Assembly (NCBI GenBank): GCA_020434645.1
Contig: JAGRAK010000019.1
Coordinates: 1 to 14,125 of the forward strand
Length of the DNA stretch: 14,125 nt
Reading direction: 5' to 3'
DNA from: Bdellovibrionales bacterium
GTDB lineage: Bacteria > Bdellovibrionota > Bdellovibrionia > Bdellovibrionales > UBA1609
Shown piece after piece: positions 1-7,028 of this stretch. Numbering within the stretch: the first letter of the stretch is position 1; each line of letters begins with the position of its first letter. A program made the translations under genes and the position numbers. The notes under the pieces were generated by a model. The model did not search any database, had not been told where the DNA came from, and saw only the letters and a program-made list of their open reading frames with translations.

Positions 1-40
1 CAAAGAGATAAGTTTCGAGAAATTTTCCGGAGGCTAAAAG

Positions 41-904
41 ATGAAAAGTAAACATATTATCGGATTTATTCTAGCCAGTTTGATTTTCAGTACTACGACA
101 GTGAACTCCGACACTTATTTTGGAGAACGGGAAACCGAAGGGTTCACTGATATTTGTCCACGAGACGATGTTGTGTTGGTGGAAGAAAGTCGTAACGGTT
201 TATTCAAGGTGACAATATCTAGGACAGAAGATTTTACTTGTCACTTTGTGGTGGTTAGTTTTGATGGCAAAACTATGTTTCAAGACTCTATTATGGGAGG
301 GTATTTTTATCTCGGCGCCAATTACGAAGCGAATGGAGAGCCATTTGCAACATTGACAGGGCCTGGACATCAAAATGTGGTGATCTCTTCTTGGTCAGGT
401 GGAGCACATTGCTGTTTTACATTGCGAATTTTTGACGTGACCGACGGATTTCGCCAAGCCGCCTATATTGATTCCGGCAATTTTATGGCCGTTTTTGAAG
501 ATCTCGATTTTGATGGAATTCCAGAAATTAAAGTGACTGACGATTTTTTAGCTTACCAATTTTCTTCTTTTGCAGAGTCTGCAACGGCAGACGTTGTTTT
601 GAAATATAGCGAAGGGGAGTTTATTGTAGCGCCTGAGTTTATGCTCAAGGCACCACTGGATTTGAGGTTACTAAGAAATGAAATTACTGAGTGGCGAAGG
701 CAAATACGGGAGGCAAATGATTTAGGGAATTTGCCGTATTCCTTTATGAAAACAGTGACGGACCTAACTTTTTCTGGAAATTGGCAAACCGCGGAACAAT
801 TGGTTGAGCTAACGTGGCCATCTGAAGGGCCTTCGAAAAAGGATTTTCTAATCAGGTATGAAATGGCTTTAGCTGAGTCGAAATTTTACACGAAGCTTCT
901 GTGA
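41..904 (+). CDS. Secreted hypothetical protein with SGGAHCC motif and Asp-rich loop
   Basis: The product has 287 residues and I cannot assign a function. Residues 1-23 look like a Sec signal peptide: Lys at 2 and 4, a hydrophobic stretch, then small polar residues before Asp24. The mature part holds a conserved-looking SGGAHCC at residues 119-125 and DLDFDGIPE at 154-162, which resembles the DxDxDG calcium loop of FG-GAP/VCBS-type beta proteins. Vicinal cysteines in an exported protein suggest a structural or redox role, by inference. The ATG is well supported by GGAGG at 29-33, seven bases upstream. The C-terminal third is mostly helical and charged, without motifs I know. It is followed by a 265-base gap before rpmI, so it probably belongs to a separate transcript. 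A periplasmic or surface location is likely; an enzyme is not excluded. Confidence 0.8.
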   Translation: MKSKHIIGFILASLIFSTTTVNSDTYFGERETEGFTDICPRDDVVLVEESRNGLFKVTISRTEDFTCHFVVVSFDGKTMFQDSIMGGYFYLGANYEANGEPFATLTGPGHQNVVISSWSGGAHCCFTLRIFDVTDGFRQAAYIDSGNFMAVFEDLDFDGIPEIKVTDDFLAYQFSSFAESATADVVLKYSEGEFIVAPEFMLKAPLDLRLLRNEITEWRRQIREANDLGNLPYSFMKTVTDLTFSGNWQTAEQLVELTWPSEGPSKKDFLIRYEMALAESKFYTKLL

Positions 905-1072
905 ATTTTGAATAAGAATTATTGCGCGGGGTGAATAACCTTTGTTTTACTATATCATAAGTAATAACATGTAGTTAGCCTAGTATCGTGCATTGAACTC
1001 ACGAGCGTCTGGTGGCCTCCATGCTCAGTGAAAGGCTCCGGCTCCCCAAATTATATTTATTGCTCCGCTTCT

Positions 1073-1078
1073 TATAAT
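1073..1078 (+). promoter_or_regulatory. Candidate -10 element for the rpmI-rplT-mevalonate operon
   Basis: A perfect TATAAT lies 92 bases before the rpmI start in an otherwise non-coding stretch. No good -35 is seen at 16-18 bases upstream, so it would depend on an activator or the call is fortuitous. Transcription from here would give a leader of about 85 bases containing two hairpins. Confidence 0.35.
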
Positions 1079-1084
1079 CCGCTA

Positions 1085-1169
1085 TACATCTAACCTCTTA
1101 ATACCATTGGGAATGGCCAAAAAGTGGAGACCATATAGGTCTTCCGCCGCCCCACGTGAGGAGCAGAAA
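1085..1169 (+). promoter_or_regulatory. Possible ribosomal-protein leader upstream of rpmI
   Basis: The putative 5' leader holds two clear inverted repeats. CCATT (1104-1108) pairs with AATGG (1112-1116) around a GGG loop. GGAGACC (1126-1132) pairs with GGTCTTC (1138-1144), with one G-U pair, around ATATA. The Shine-Dalgarno segment GTGAGGAG (1155-1162) follows directly, and CCTC near 1094-1097 could pair with its GAGG. rpmI-rplT operons are autoregulated by L20 binding their leader in several bacteria. I have not matched this to a known L20 leader consensus, so the role is inference. Confidence 0.35.
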
Positions 1170-1376
1170 ATGAAACAAAAAACCCATAGCGGTGCGAAAA
1201 AACGCATGCGCGTAACAGGTAGTGGCCGCATTAAGCGCGGTAAAGCAGGCCTTCGCCATTTGATGGAGTGCAAATCATCAGAGCGCAAAAGACATCTCGG
1301 TAGCATGACATACGTTCATACAGCCAGCGCCTATCAAGCTGAACGTTTACTTGTTATGGCTCGACCTAAAACATAA
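1170..1376 (+). CDS. rpmI: 50S ribosomal protein L35
   Basis: A 68-residue basic protein of normal L35 length, part of the large ribosomal subunit. The family signature is clear: MKQKTHSGAKKRMRVTGSG at the N-terminus (family pattern MKTHrgaaKRfkvTgsGkikr), then KAGLRHL and a KSSERKRHLG segment. The ATG at 1170 is chosen because GTGAGGAG lies seven bases before it and it matches the family N-terminus. The open frame runs 21 codons further upstream, but that stretch has no L35 similarity and overlaps the leader hairpins. The C-terminal tail after RLL is a few residues longer than usual. It is followed by rplT after 66 bases, the common bacterial pairing. infC, which normally precedes rpmI, is absent here. 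Confidence 0.95.
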   Translation: MKQKTHSGAKKRMRVTGSGRIKRGKAGLRHLMECKSSERKRHLGSMTYVHTASAYQAERLLVMARPKT

Positions 1377-1442
1377 TTTTGGGTCACAAAAAAATAGAGA
1401 ATCGATTTTTGAATTAATAAATTTATCTTATAGAGGTGTGAA

Positions 1443-1799
1443 ATGCGTGTTAAACGCGGAGTTAAAGCCAGACGTAGAAGAAATAAAATTTTAAAAAGAG
1501 CCAGCGGATTCATTTCAGCAAATTCTAGAGCGTTCTCGCACGCGACAGAAAAAGCCGATCGCGCGATGCAATACATGTATCGTGATCGCAAAGTGATGAA
1601 GCGTGATATGCGCCAACTTTGGACTACTCGTATTAATGCAGGGGTTCGATTAAACGGCACAACTTATTCTCGTTTTATCGGAGCGCTTAATAAGTCAGAT
1701 ATCACTCTTGATCGTAAAGTTCTTGCTGATATGGCCGTTCATGATGCGGCGGGATTTGCGACACTTGTTAAAAAAGTTATGGGGCAAGCAACCGCCTAA
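1443..1799 (+). CDS. rplT: 50S ribosomal protein L20
   Basis: An L20 of 118 residues, the usual length. It is an early-assembly protein that binds 23S rRNA and often represses its own operon. Diagnostic segments are RVKRGVKARRRRNKILKRASGF at the N-terminus, the YMYRDRKVMKRDMRQLW helix near residues 44-60, RINAGVRLNGTTYSRFI near 63-79, and LDRKVLADMAVHD near 89-101. AGAGGTG at 1432-1438 gives a good ribosome-binding site for the ATG. The next gene starts only 24 bases after the stop with no hairpin or T-run between, so rplT is likely cotranscribed with the mevalonate genes. Confidence 0.97.
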   Translation: MRVKRGVKARRRRNKILKRASGFISANSRAFSHATEKADRAMQYMYRDRKVMKRDMRQLWTTRINAGVRLNGTTYSRFIGALNKSDITLDRKVLADMAVHDAAGFATLVKKVMGQATA

Positions 1800-1823
1800 C
1801 TTGTTGTCAACTAAGGGGTCAAA

Positions 1824-2876
1824 GTGATTGAGCCAGTTAACCAATTTGAGGGTCGCAAGCGTGATCATATCGCACTTGCACTCAAAGAAGAAAACGAAGC
1901 TCTCGGTCGTGCCGGATTTGATACGCTCGATCTACTGCATGAAGCTTTACCTGATATTAATTTTTCTGAAATAAATATTGAATGTTCAATTCTTGAAATG
2001 GCGCAACCTGCGCCATTTCTTATTAGCTCTATGACAGCGGGGCATACAGACTCTACAAAAATTAATAGTCGTTTAGCTGTGGCCAGTTCTGAAAAGGGCT
2101 GGTTGATGGGCGTGGGCTCGCAAAGACGAGAACTTTTTGATGCTACAGCTAGGCAAGAGTGGCTGAATGTTAGAAAGTCCGCACCAAAAGTGAAGTTGCT
2201 TGGTAATTTAGGGCTTTCTCAGGTTATTCAGACTTCGACTGATAAAATTAAAGAATTGGCTGACTCAATTGAAGCTGTGGCCATGATTATACATTTAAAT
2301 CCGCTCCAGGAGTGTTTGCAGACTGAGGGAACACCGCAGTTTGCCGGCGGGCTTAAAAGAATTTCTGAGCTTGTTAGGGATTTACAAATTCCAGTAGTGA
2401 TTAAAGAAACAGGCTGCGGTTTTTCAGAGAGCACACTGAATCGACTAAAAGAAACAGGTGTTGCAGCAGTTGATGTGAGCGGCTTTGGTGGCACACACTG
2501 GGGTCGTATTGAAGGTCAGCGAAGCCTAAGTGCAAGTATGCACAGCCTAGCGGCAGCTGCATTTTCTGATTGGGGAGTCACAACAGTGCAATCACTGTTG
2601 AATGCGCAAAATGTGAACCCTAATTTTGAAGTTTGGGCTTCAGGTGGCGTCAGAAGTGGTGTTGATGCGGCCAAAGCGATTGCACTGGGTGCCAATTGTG
2701 TTGGTTTTGCAAAGCCTCTTTTGCAAGCGGCATTAGATGGAGAGGGTGCACTTGTCGATAAAATGTCGGCATTTGAATATGAATTAAAAGTGAGTTTGTT
2801 TTGTACAGGCTGTAAAAATCTATCAGAATTAAAAAACAAAAAGGTATGGGCGTGGCGACAAAAGACAACGACATAG
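1824..2876 (+). CDS. fni: Type 2 isopentenyl-diphosphate delta-isomerase (FMN dependent)
   Basis: Interconverts IPP and DMAPP in the cytosol using reduced FMN. It has 350 residues, the usual length for Fni/IDI-2, and is a TIM-barrel flavoprotein. Visible family motifs in order: GRKRDHI at 10-16, ISSMTAGH at 67-74, MGVGSQR at 95-101, LGNLGLSQ at 126-133, HLNPLQE at 157-163 (substrate and catalytic region), VVIKETGCGFS at 191-201, DVSGFGGTHW at 217-226, and SGGVRSGVDAAKAIALGA at 273-290 (FMN phosphate binding). The GTG start follows AAGGGGT at 1812-1818. The last 25-31 bases overlap the reductase gene. It heads the mevalonate block, which supports the type 2 enzyme over other FMN dehydrogenases. 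Confidence 0.93.
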   Translation: MIEPVNQFEGRKRDHIALALKEENEALGRAGFDTLDLLHEALPDINFSEINIECSILEMAQPAPFLISSMTAGHTDSTKINSRLAVASSEKGWLMGVGSQRRELFDATARQEWLNVRKSAPKVKLLGNLGLSQVIQTSTDKIKELADSIEAVAMIIHLNPLQECLQTEGTPQFAGGLKRISELVRDLQIPVVIKETGCGFSESTLNRLKETGVAAVDVSGFGGTHWGRIEGQRSLSASMHSLAAAAFSDWGVTTVQSLLNAQNVNPNFEVWASGGVRSGVDAAKAIALGANCVGFAKPLLQAALDGEGALVDKMSAFEYELKVSLFCTGCKNLSELKNKKVWAWRQKTTT

Positions 2877-4180
2877 TTAAAGAACTTTTTAATGGGTTCT
2901 CTAAATTGGATCGTAAAGATCGACTGCGTCGCTTGCAGCAAATGGGTGCGCTCAGCCGTGAAGATGTTGAATACCTAATGGCGGGAGAGGCGTTAGACCC
3001 AGTTCTCGCTGAAAACTTAATTGAGAATGTTATTGGATATTTTCAACTCCCGATGGGGGTCGCGACAAATTTTGTAATAGACGGACGAACCTTCCCGATT
3101 CCTATGGCCGTAGAAGAGACTTCTATTGTGGCAGCAGCAAGTAAGACGGCAAAATGGATTCGTGAAAATGGTGAAATCACCACTGAAATTGTCGGCCGAA
3201 ATATTATAGGACAAATTCAAATTGCCAAAGTGAAAGACTACTCGGCGCTAGAAAAATATATTCATGAGACAAAAGAGTCTCTAATTTTATCTGCAAACAC
3301 AAACGTGGCACATGGGCTTAAATCTCGTGGCGGTGGAGTAAATGATATAAGTTTGAGGTGCATTGATCGTGGTGATGGCGGCTCAATGGCGGTCATTCAT
3401 GTATATGCCGATGCCGTTGACGCCATGGGCGCCAATATTATGAATCAAGTTTGTGAATATCTGAAAGCTCCCATTGAGCTGAACACGAGTGAATCTGTGA
3501 CGATGTGCATACTTTCAAACCTTGTCGATTCTAAACTTACGCGCGCAAAAATTGTAGTGCGAGGGCTAGAAGCTGAGCTTATGGAGAAAATCGAAGAGGC
3601 TTCTCTTTTTGCGCAAAAAGACCCATATCGAGCGGCTACAAATAATAAAGGCGTTCTCAATGGTATAGACCCCATTTTAATCGCAACAGGTAATGATTGG
3701 CGCGCAGTAGAGGCGGGCATACATTCTTATGCCGCTCGCAATGGTCGTTATGAATCCATTACGCAATGGAAAGTGAAAGGCGACACTCTTGTGGGGCTTT
3801 TTGAAGCGCCACTCATCGTGGGCGTTGTAGGTGGGGTGACGAAACTCCATCCTATGGCCAAAATGTCTTTAAAGATGATGGGTGTTACGAGTGCCGATGA
3901 TTTATCACGAATATGTGCCGCTGTTGGGCTCACGCAAAATTTAGGGGCTCTACGCGCCCTTACGACGGTCGGTATTATTGAAGGCCATATGAAGCTGCAT
4001 ATTCGAAATTTAACTTTGAGTGCCGGAGCAACTGAGCGTGAGCGACCCTACGTGCAAAAACGTTTAGAAGAAATTTTAGAACTCACGAAAAGAATCACCG
4101 CAAGTCATGCTCTTGAGGTTTTGCGCGAGTTGCGAACGCGAAAATCATCACCGCCTGTTGAGAGTGAGGTTAAATTATGA
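2846..4180 (+). CDS. mvaA: Hydroxymethylglutaryl-CoA reductase, class II type
   Basis: Reduces HMG-CoA to mevalonate with two NAD(P)H. There are 444 codons, the length of soluble bacterial class II enzymes, and no membrane anchor. Motifs, numbered from the ATG: ENVIG at 60-64, MAVEETSIVAAAS at 87-99 with the catalytic Glu, DAMGANIMN at 192-200 (nucleotide binding), NNKG at 266-269 with catalytic Lys268, GNDWRAVEAG at 282-291 with catalytic Asp284, and GHMKLHIRN at 380-388 with catalytic His381. All four catalytic positions are present. The start is uncertain: AAGG at 2841-2844 is too close to the ATG at 2846 but well spaced (7 bases) for the in-frame GTG at 2852. The stop overlaps the next gene's ATG (ATGA at 4177-4180), indicating translational coupling. 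Confidence 0.95.
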   Translation: MGVATKDNDIVKELFNGFSKLDRKDRLRRLQQMGALSREDVEYLMAGEALDPVLAENLIENVIGYFQLPMGVATNFVIDGRTFPIPMAVEETSIVAAASKTAKWIRENGEITTEIVGRNIIGQIQIAKVKDYSALEKYIHETKESLILSANTNVAHGLKSRGGGVNDISLRCIDRGDGGSMAVIHVYADAVDAMGANIMNQVCEYLKAPIELNTSESVTMCILSNLVDSKLTRAKIVVRGLEAELMEKIEEASLFAQKDPYRAATNNKGVLNGIDPILIATGNDWRAVEAGIHSYAARNGRYESITQWKVKGDTLVGLFEAPLIVGVVGGVTKLHPMAKMSLKMMGVTSADDLSRICAAVGLTQNLGALRALTTVGIIEGHMKLHIRNLTLSAGATERERPYVQKRLEEILELTKRITASHALEVLRELRTRKSSPPVESEVKL

Positions 4181-5130
4181 AAATTCTACTTTCTTGTCCG
4201 AGTAAAACTTTTTTATTGGGTGAATATTTAGTTTTAAATGACGGCTCAGCCATGACACTCAATACGGCGCCAAGATTTGAATTGACCGTGAACACACGTG
4301 GTGAAGGCATGGTTTCAGGTATTGCTCCGCAGAGTCCAGCCGGGCAGTGGATTCGGCAAAATAAACTTGTGTTTGCTAATGTGGATATTGATTTTATGGA
4401 TCCGCACATGGGTGCGGGTGGCTTCGGTGCTTCAAGCGCACAATATTTGCTCGTGAATATTGTCACACAAGTTTTAAAGTCTCCTGGTAAGAATGAAGAC
4501 TTTAACATTGAACAGATTTGGCGCTCATATCGTCAGCTAGAGGCAGTCAGTGCCGAGGGTTTGCGCCCTAGTGGTGCTGATGTTGTTGGCCAATATATGG
4601 GAGGTCTTTGCGGAGTTCAGACCGTCCCATTTGAAGCGAAAAGTTTTCGTTGGCCTTTTGAAGATTTTGATGTGGTGCTCGTGCCTACTGGTAAAAAAAT
4701 GGCAACTCATGAGCACTTGCGCGGTTTAAAGCGTGTGAACACTGAAGAACTTGAAGTGATTTATGCACGCGCAATGGAGACCATGGCCGCGGGCGATGCC
4801 CCGGCTTTTTTCGATAGTATTAACGATTATCATGCTGAACTTTTAGAAATGGGTTTTGTTGCGGAGTCGACTCAGGTGATTGTGACAACACTTTTGTCGC
4901 ATCCTTTTGTGCGAGCCGCAAAAGGGTGTGGAGCTATGGGTAGTGACGTGGTCGCTATTTTTATAGCTAAAGAAAGCCGTGAGGTTTTAAATAAAACTTT
5001 AACTGAACTTGGTCTTAAAATTGTTTCTAGCGTTGAGCTTCTTGACCGAGGGTTTGAAATCAGAATTGATGAGTCAGATGACTCGACCACAACAATACGA
5101 AATAAAAAGCAAAATGAGTCGCTAACGTGA
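4177..5130 (+). CDS. GHMP-family kinase, probable phosphomevalonate kinase
   Basis: A 317-residue kinase of the GHMP superfamily. It is expected to phosphorylate 5-phosphomevalonate, because the other mevalonate steps in the operon are covered by clearer matches. Motif 1 is CPSKTFLLGEYLVL (7-20), like the SGKLYlaGEYaVl start of phosphomevalonate kinases. The glycine-rich phosphate loop is GAGGFGASSAQ (79-89). PSGADVVGQYMGG (131-143) matches the SGxDV segment of this group, and motif 3 is AKGCGAMGSDVV (248-259). Motifs 2 and 3 depart from the usual GLGSSAA and GAGGGD, so it is a divergent member and could be a second mevalonate kinase-like enzyme. GAGG at 4166-4169 serves the ATG, which overlaps the mvaA stop; its own TGA overlaps the next GTG. 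Confidence 0.7.
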   Translation: MKILLSCPSKTFLLGEYLVLNDGSAMTLNTAPRFELTVNTRGEGMVSGIAPQSPAGQWIRQNKLVFANVDIDFMDPHMGAGGFGASSAQYLLVNIVTQVLKSPGKNEDFNIEQIWRSYRQLEAVSAEGLRPSGADVVGQYMGGLCGVQTVPFEAKSFRWPFEDFDVVLVPTGKKMATHEHLRGLKRVNTEELEVIYARAMETMAAGDAPAFFDSINDYHAELLEMGFVAESTQVIVTTLLSHPFVRAAKGCGAMGSDVVAIFIAKESREVLNKTLTELGLKIVSSVELLDRGFEIRIDESDDSTTTIRNKKQNESLT

Positions 5131-6101
5131 GTGAAGTCGTTTCGGCTGAGATGCCATCTAATATTGCCTTAATAAAGTACATGGGCAAGGTGAAGGGCGG
5201 CGATCGCAATCGGCCTACGAATTCTTCATTATCAATGACGCTTATGAATTTACTCTCTCGTGTTGAAATTACAAAAACTGAGGGCACGTATGACAATTGG
5301 GAGACTCTTCAAGAGGGGCGCTGGCTCCCAACAAAATTAAGTGATCGTGGTCGCAAAAGATTTCTCGCACACTTTGAGTTTTTGAAACAAAAAATGGGTG
5401 TTGAAGGTCATTTCTTAGTGAAATCTGCAAATAATTTTCCGTCAGATTGTGGTATAGCGAGCTCGGCTTCAAGTTTTGCAGCACTGACTCAAGCCACATA
5501 TGAACTTGCTAAAACACAGAATGAAAAGCTCGATTTATCTTTAGCAAAGCTCGCTGATTTAAGTCGCGTGGGGTCAGGGTCATCTATTCGAAGTTTTATG
5601 CATCCATTCGTGCTCTGGAACGAACAGGGTGTTTCAACAGTTGATATTCCTTTTCAGAACTTGGTTCACAAGGTGATTATTGTGAGTCGTGAGAAGAAAG
5701 CCATTGGCTCAAGTGACGCTCATGAGCGAGTGCCTACGAGTTTGCTTTTTGAAGGTCGGCCCGAGCGCGCTGAAAAAAGACTAGAAGAGTTACTTTCGGC
5801 ATTCAAGATGCAAGATTGGGGTCTGGCGTTTCAAATTATTTGGTCTGAATTTTATGATATGCATGCCCTATTTAGTACTTCACGTCCTGCGTTTCATTAT
5901 ATGAGTGATGCGAGTGTAAAAGTGCTCAATTGCGTTCACCGCTATTGGGAAGAGAATAAAGATGGACCACTTGTTACGATGGATGCCGGTGAGAATGTTC
6001 ACTTTATTTATCGTCAAGATCAGAAAAAAATAGCCAACGAAATTCAACTCGAACTCAATGCTGAGTTTCAAATTATTGGTGATGAAGGCAGAGATTCGTG
6101 A
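5127..6101 (+). CDS. mvaD: Diphosphomevalonate decarboxylase
   Basis: Converts mevalonate 5-diphosphate plus ATP to IPP, CO2, ADP and phosphate. It has 324 residues, typical for bacterial MvaD in the GHMP superfamily. Motifs: PSNIALIKYMGK at 10-21 (usual PxNIAxIKYWGK, with Met for Trp at 19), PTNSSLSMTL at 30-39, NNFPSDCGIASSAS at 102-115 (phosphate loop), SRVGSGSSIRS at 146-156 with the catalytic Arg155, and TMDAGEN at 284-290 with Asp286 matching the catalytic Asp of the TxDAGPN motif. The retained Arg and Asp argue for an active decarboxylase. The GTG start overlaps the previous stop (GTGA at 5127-5130), and its stop overlaps the next start the same way (6098-6101), so expression is probably coupled across all three genes. 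Confidence 0.92.
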   Translation: MSEVVSAEMPSNIALIKYMGKVKGGDRNRPTNSSLSMTLMNLLSRVEITKTEGTYDNWETLQEGRWLPTKLSDRGRKRFLAHFEFLKQKMGVEGHFLVKSANNFPSDCGIASSASSFAALTQATYELAKTQNEKLDLSLAKLADLSRVGSGSSIRSFMHPFVLWNEQGVSTVDIPFQNLVHKVIIVSREKKAIGSSDAHERVPTSLLFEGRPERAEKRLEELLSAFKMQDWGLAFQIIWSEFYDMHALFSTSRPAFHYMSDASVKVLNCVHRYWEENKDGPLVTMDAGENVHFIYRQDQKKIANEIQLELNAEFQIIGDEGRDS

Positions 6102-6982
6102 GTTTTCAAACTGAAACCTATGGCAAATGGATTTTAGCTGGAGAACATGCTGTTTTAAGAGGCGTGCCCGCACTTGTTTTGCCGTTAAAAGAATTTTCGA
6201 TGAAATTTAAATTTGAAGAGAGCCACAATTCTTTAGATGTTGAGCTCAGTGGCGATCGCGGAGAAGAGCTGAAGCTTATTTTGTGGGGTCTTCTTGAAAA
6301 TGCGTTAAAAAAAGTAGGTCGGACGCGAGAAGAGTTCAAGGGGCTTATTTCAATTGAAAGCACACTGCCTCTTGGCGCAGGCCTTGGAGCCTCTGCAGCA
6401 CTTTGCGTTGGCTTCGGCCAAATTTTTTCATATTTGGGTTGGATTGAAGATAAAAATATTTATGAATTTTCTCGTGAACTTGAGGGTTTATTTCATGGGG
6501 AGAGTAGCGGTGTCGATATTGCTATTGCGCTAGAGGGTGTTGGTTTACGCTTTATGCGGGGCGGAGAGCGCACTTCATTGATTCAACAATGGAGCCCCCC
6601 ACTTTATTTATCTTATTCAGGTAAGCGTGGAGTAACTTCAGATTGCGTAAAAAAAGTAATGGCGCTTCATTCTCGTTCTGCAGGTTTGGGTGAAAAGGTC
6701 GACGCACAAATGAGAGAGGCTGTTGAGTTGGCTGAAAAATCCCTCGCCATGAACAGAGAAAATGGGTTTACGCTTCTTGCCCAATCACTAGATAAAGCGC
6801 GAGACTGCTTCTATCAATGGGAGTTGTGTGATGGGGCTCTCGATCAGCACATGCGTGAGTTATCGCAAGCCGGGGCTTACGCCGTGAAGCCAACGGGTTC
6901 GGGTGGTGGAGGCTATGTTTTAAGCCTTTGGCAGAATGAGCCTCCAGCGGATCTTCGTGCCAATATGATTTCGTTATTTTAA
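6098..6982 (+). CDS. mvaK1: Mevalonate kinase
   Basis: Phosphorylates mevalonate to 5-phosphomevalonate. It has 294 residues, in the range of short bacterial and archaeal mevalonate kinases. GHMP motifs match the mevalonate kinase branch well: GKWILAGEHAVLRGVPAL at 9-26, LPLGAGLGASAA at 90-101, HGESSGVD at 133-140 with the likely catalytic Asp140 (compare HGxPSGxDN), and KPTGSGGGG at 264-272. This is a far closer fit than the kinase two genes upstream, which is why mevalonate kinase is assigned here. The GTG start lies in a GTGA overlap with mvaD. It is the last gene of the coupled block; a 46-base AT-rich gap without an evident terminator hairpin separates it from the next gene. Confidence 0.88.
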   Translation: MSFQTETYGKWILAGEHAVLRGVPALVLPLKEFSMKFKFEESHNSLDVELSGDRGEELKLILWGLLENALKKVGRTREEFKGLISIESTLPLGAGLGASAALCVGFGQIFSYLGWIEDKNIYEFSRELEGLFHGESSGVDIAIALEGVGLRFMRGGERTSLIQQWSPPLYLSYSGKRGVTSDCVKKVMALHSRSAGLGEKVDAQMREAVELAEKSLAMNRENGFTLLAQSLDKARDCFYQWELCDGALDQHMRELSQAGAYAVKPTGSGGGGYVLSLWQNEPPADLRANMISLF

Positions 6983-6989
6983 AAAGTTA

Positions 6990-7020
6990 TTACAATTTCA
7001 TTTAAAAATTAGTGTATGAT
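6990..7020 (+). promoter_or_regulatory. Candidate promoter giving a leaderless mRNA
   Basis: TTACAA (6990-6995) and TATGAT (7015-7020) lie 19 bases apart, slightly long. The -10 ends eight bases before the ATG at 7029, so transcription would begin at or within a base or two of the start codon. No Shine-Dalgarno sequence precedes that ATG; only T-rich sequence is seen. Confidence 0.35.
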
Positions 7021-7028
7021 TTTTTATT

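Noticed and set aside
911..923. AATAA/TTATT hairpin after the first gene as a terminator
   Set aside because: The stem is five A-T pairs only, with no T-run directly after it.
1107..1169. In-frame 21-codon extension at the N-terminus of L35
   Set aside because: It has no similarity to L35, overlaps the leader hairpins, and the ATG at 1170 has a good ribosome-binding site and the family N-terminus.
1082..1660. Minus-strand open frames opposite rpmI and rplT
   Set aside because: They are mirror frames of highly basic, conserved ribosomal protein genes and have no ribosome-binding sites or recognisable motifs.
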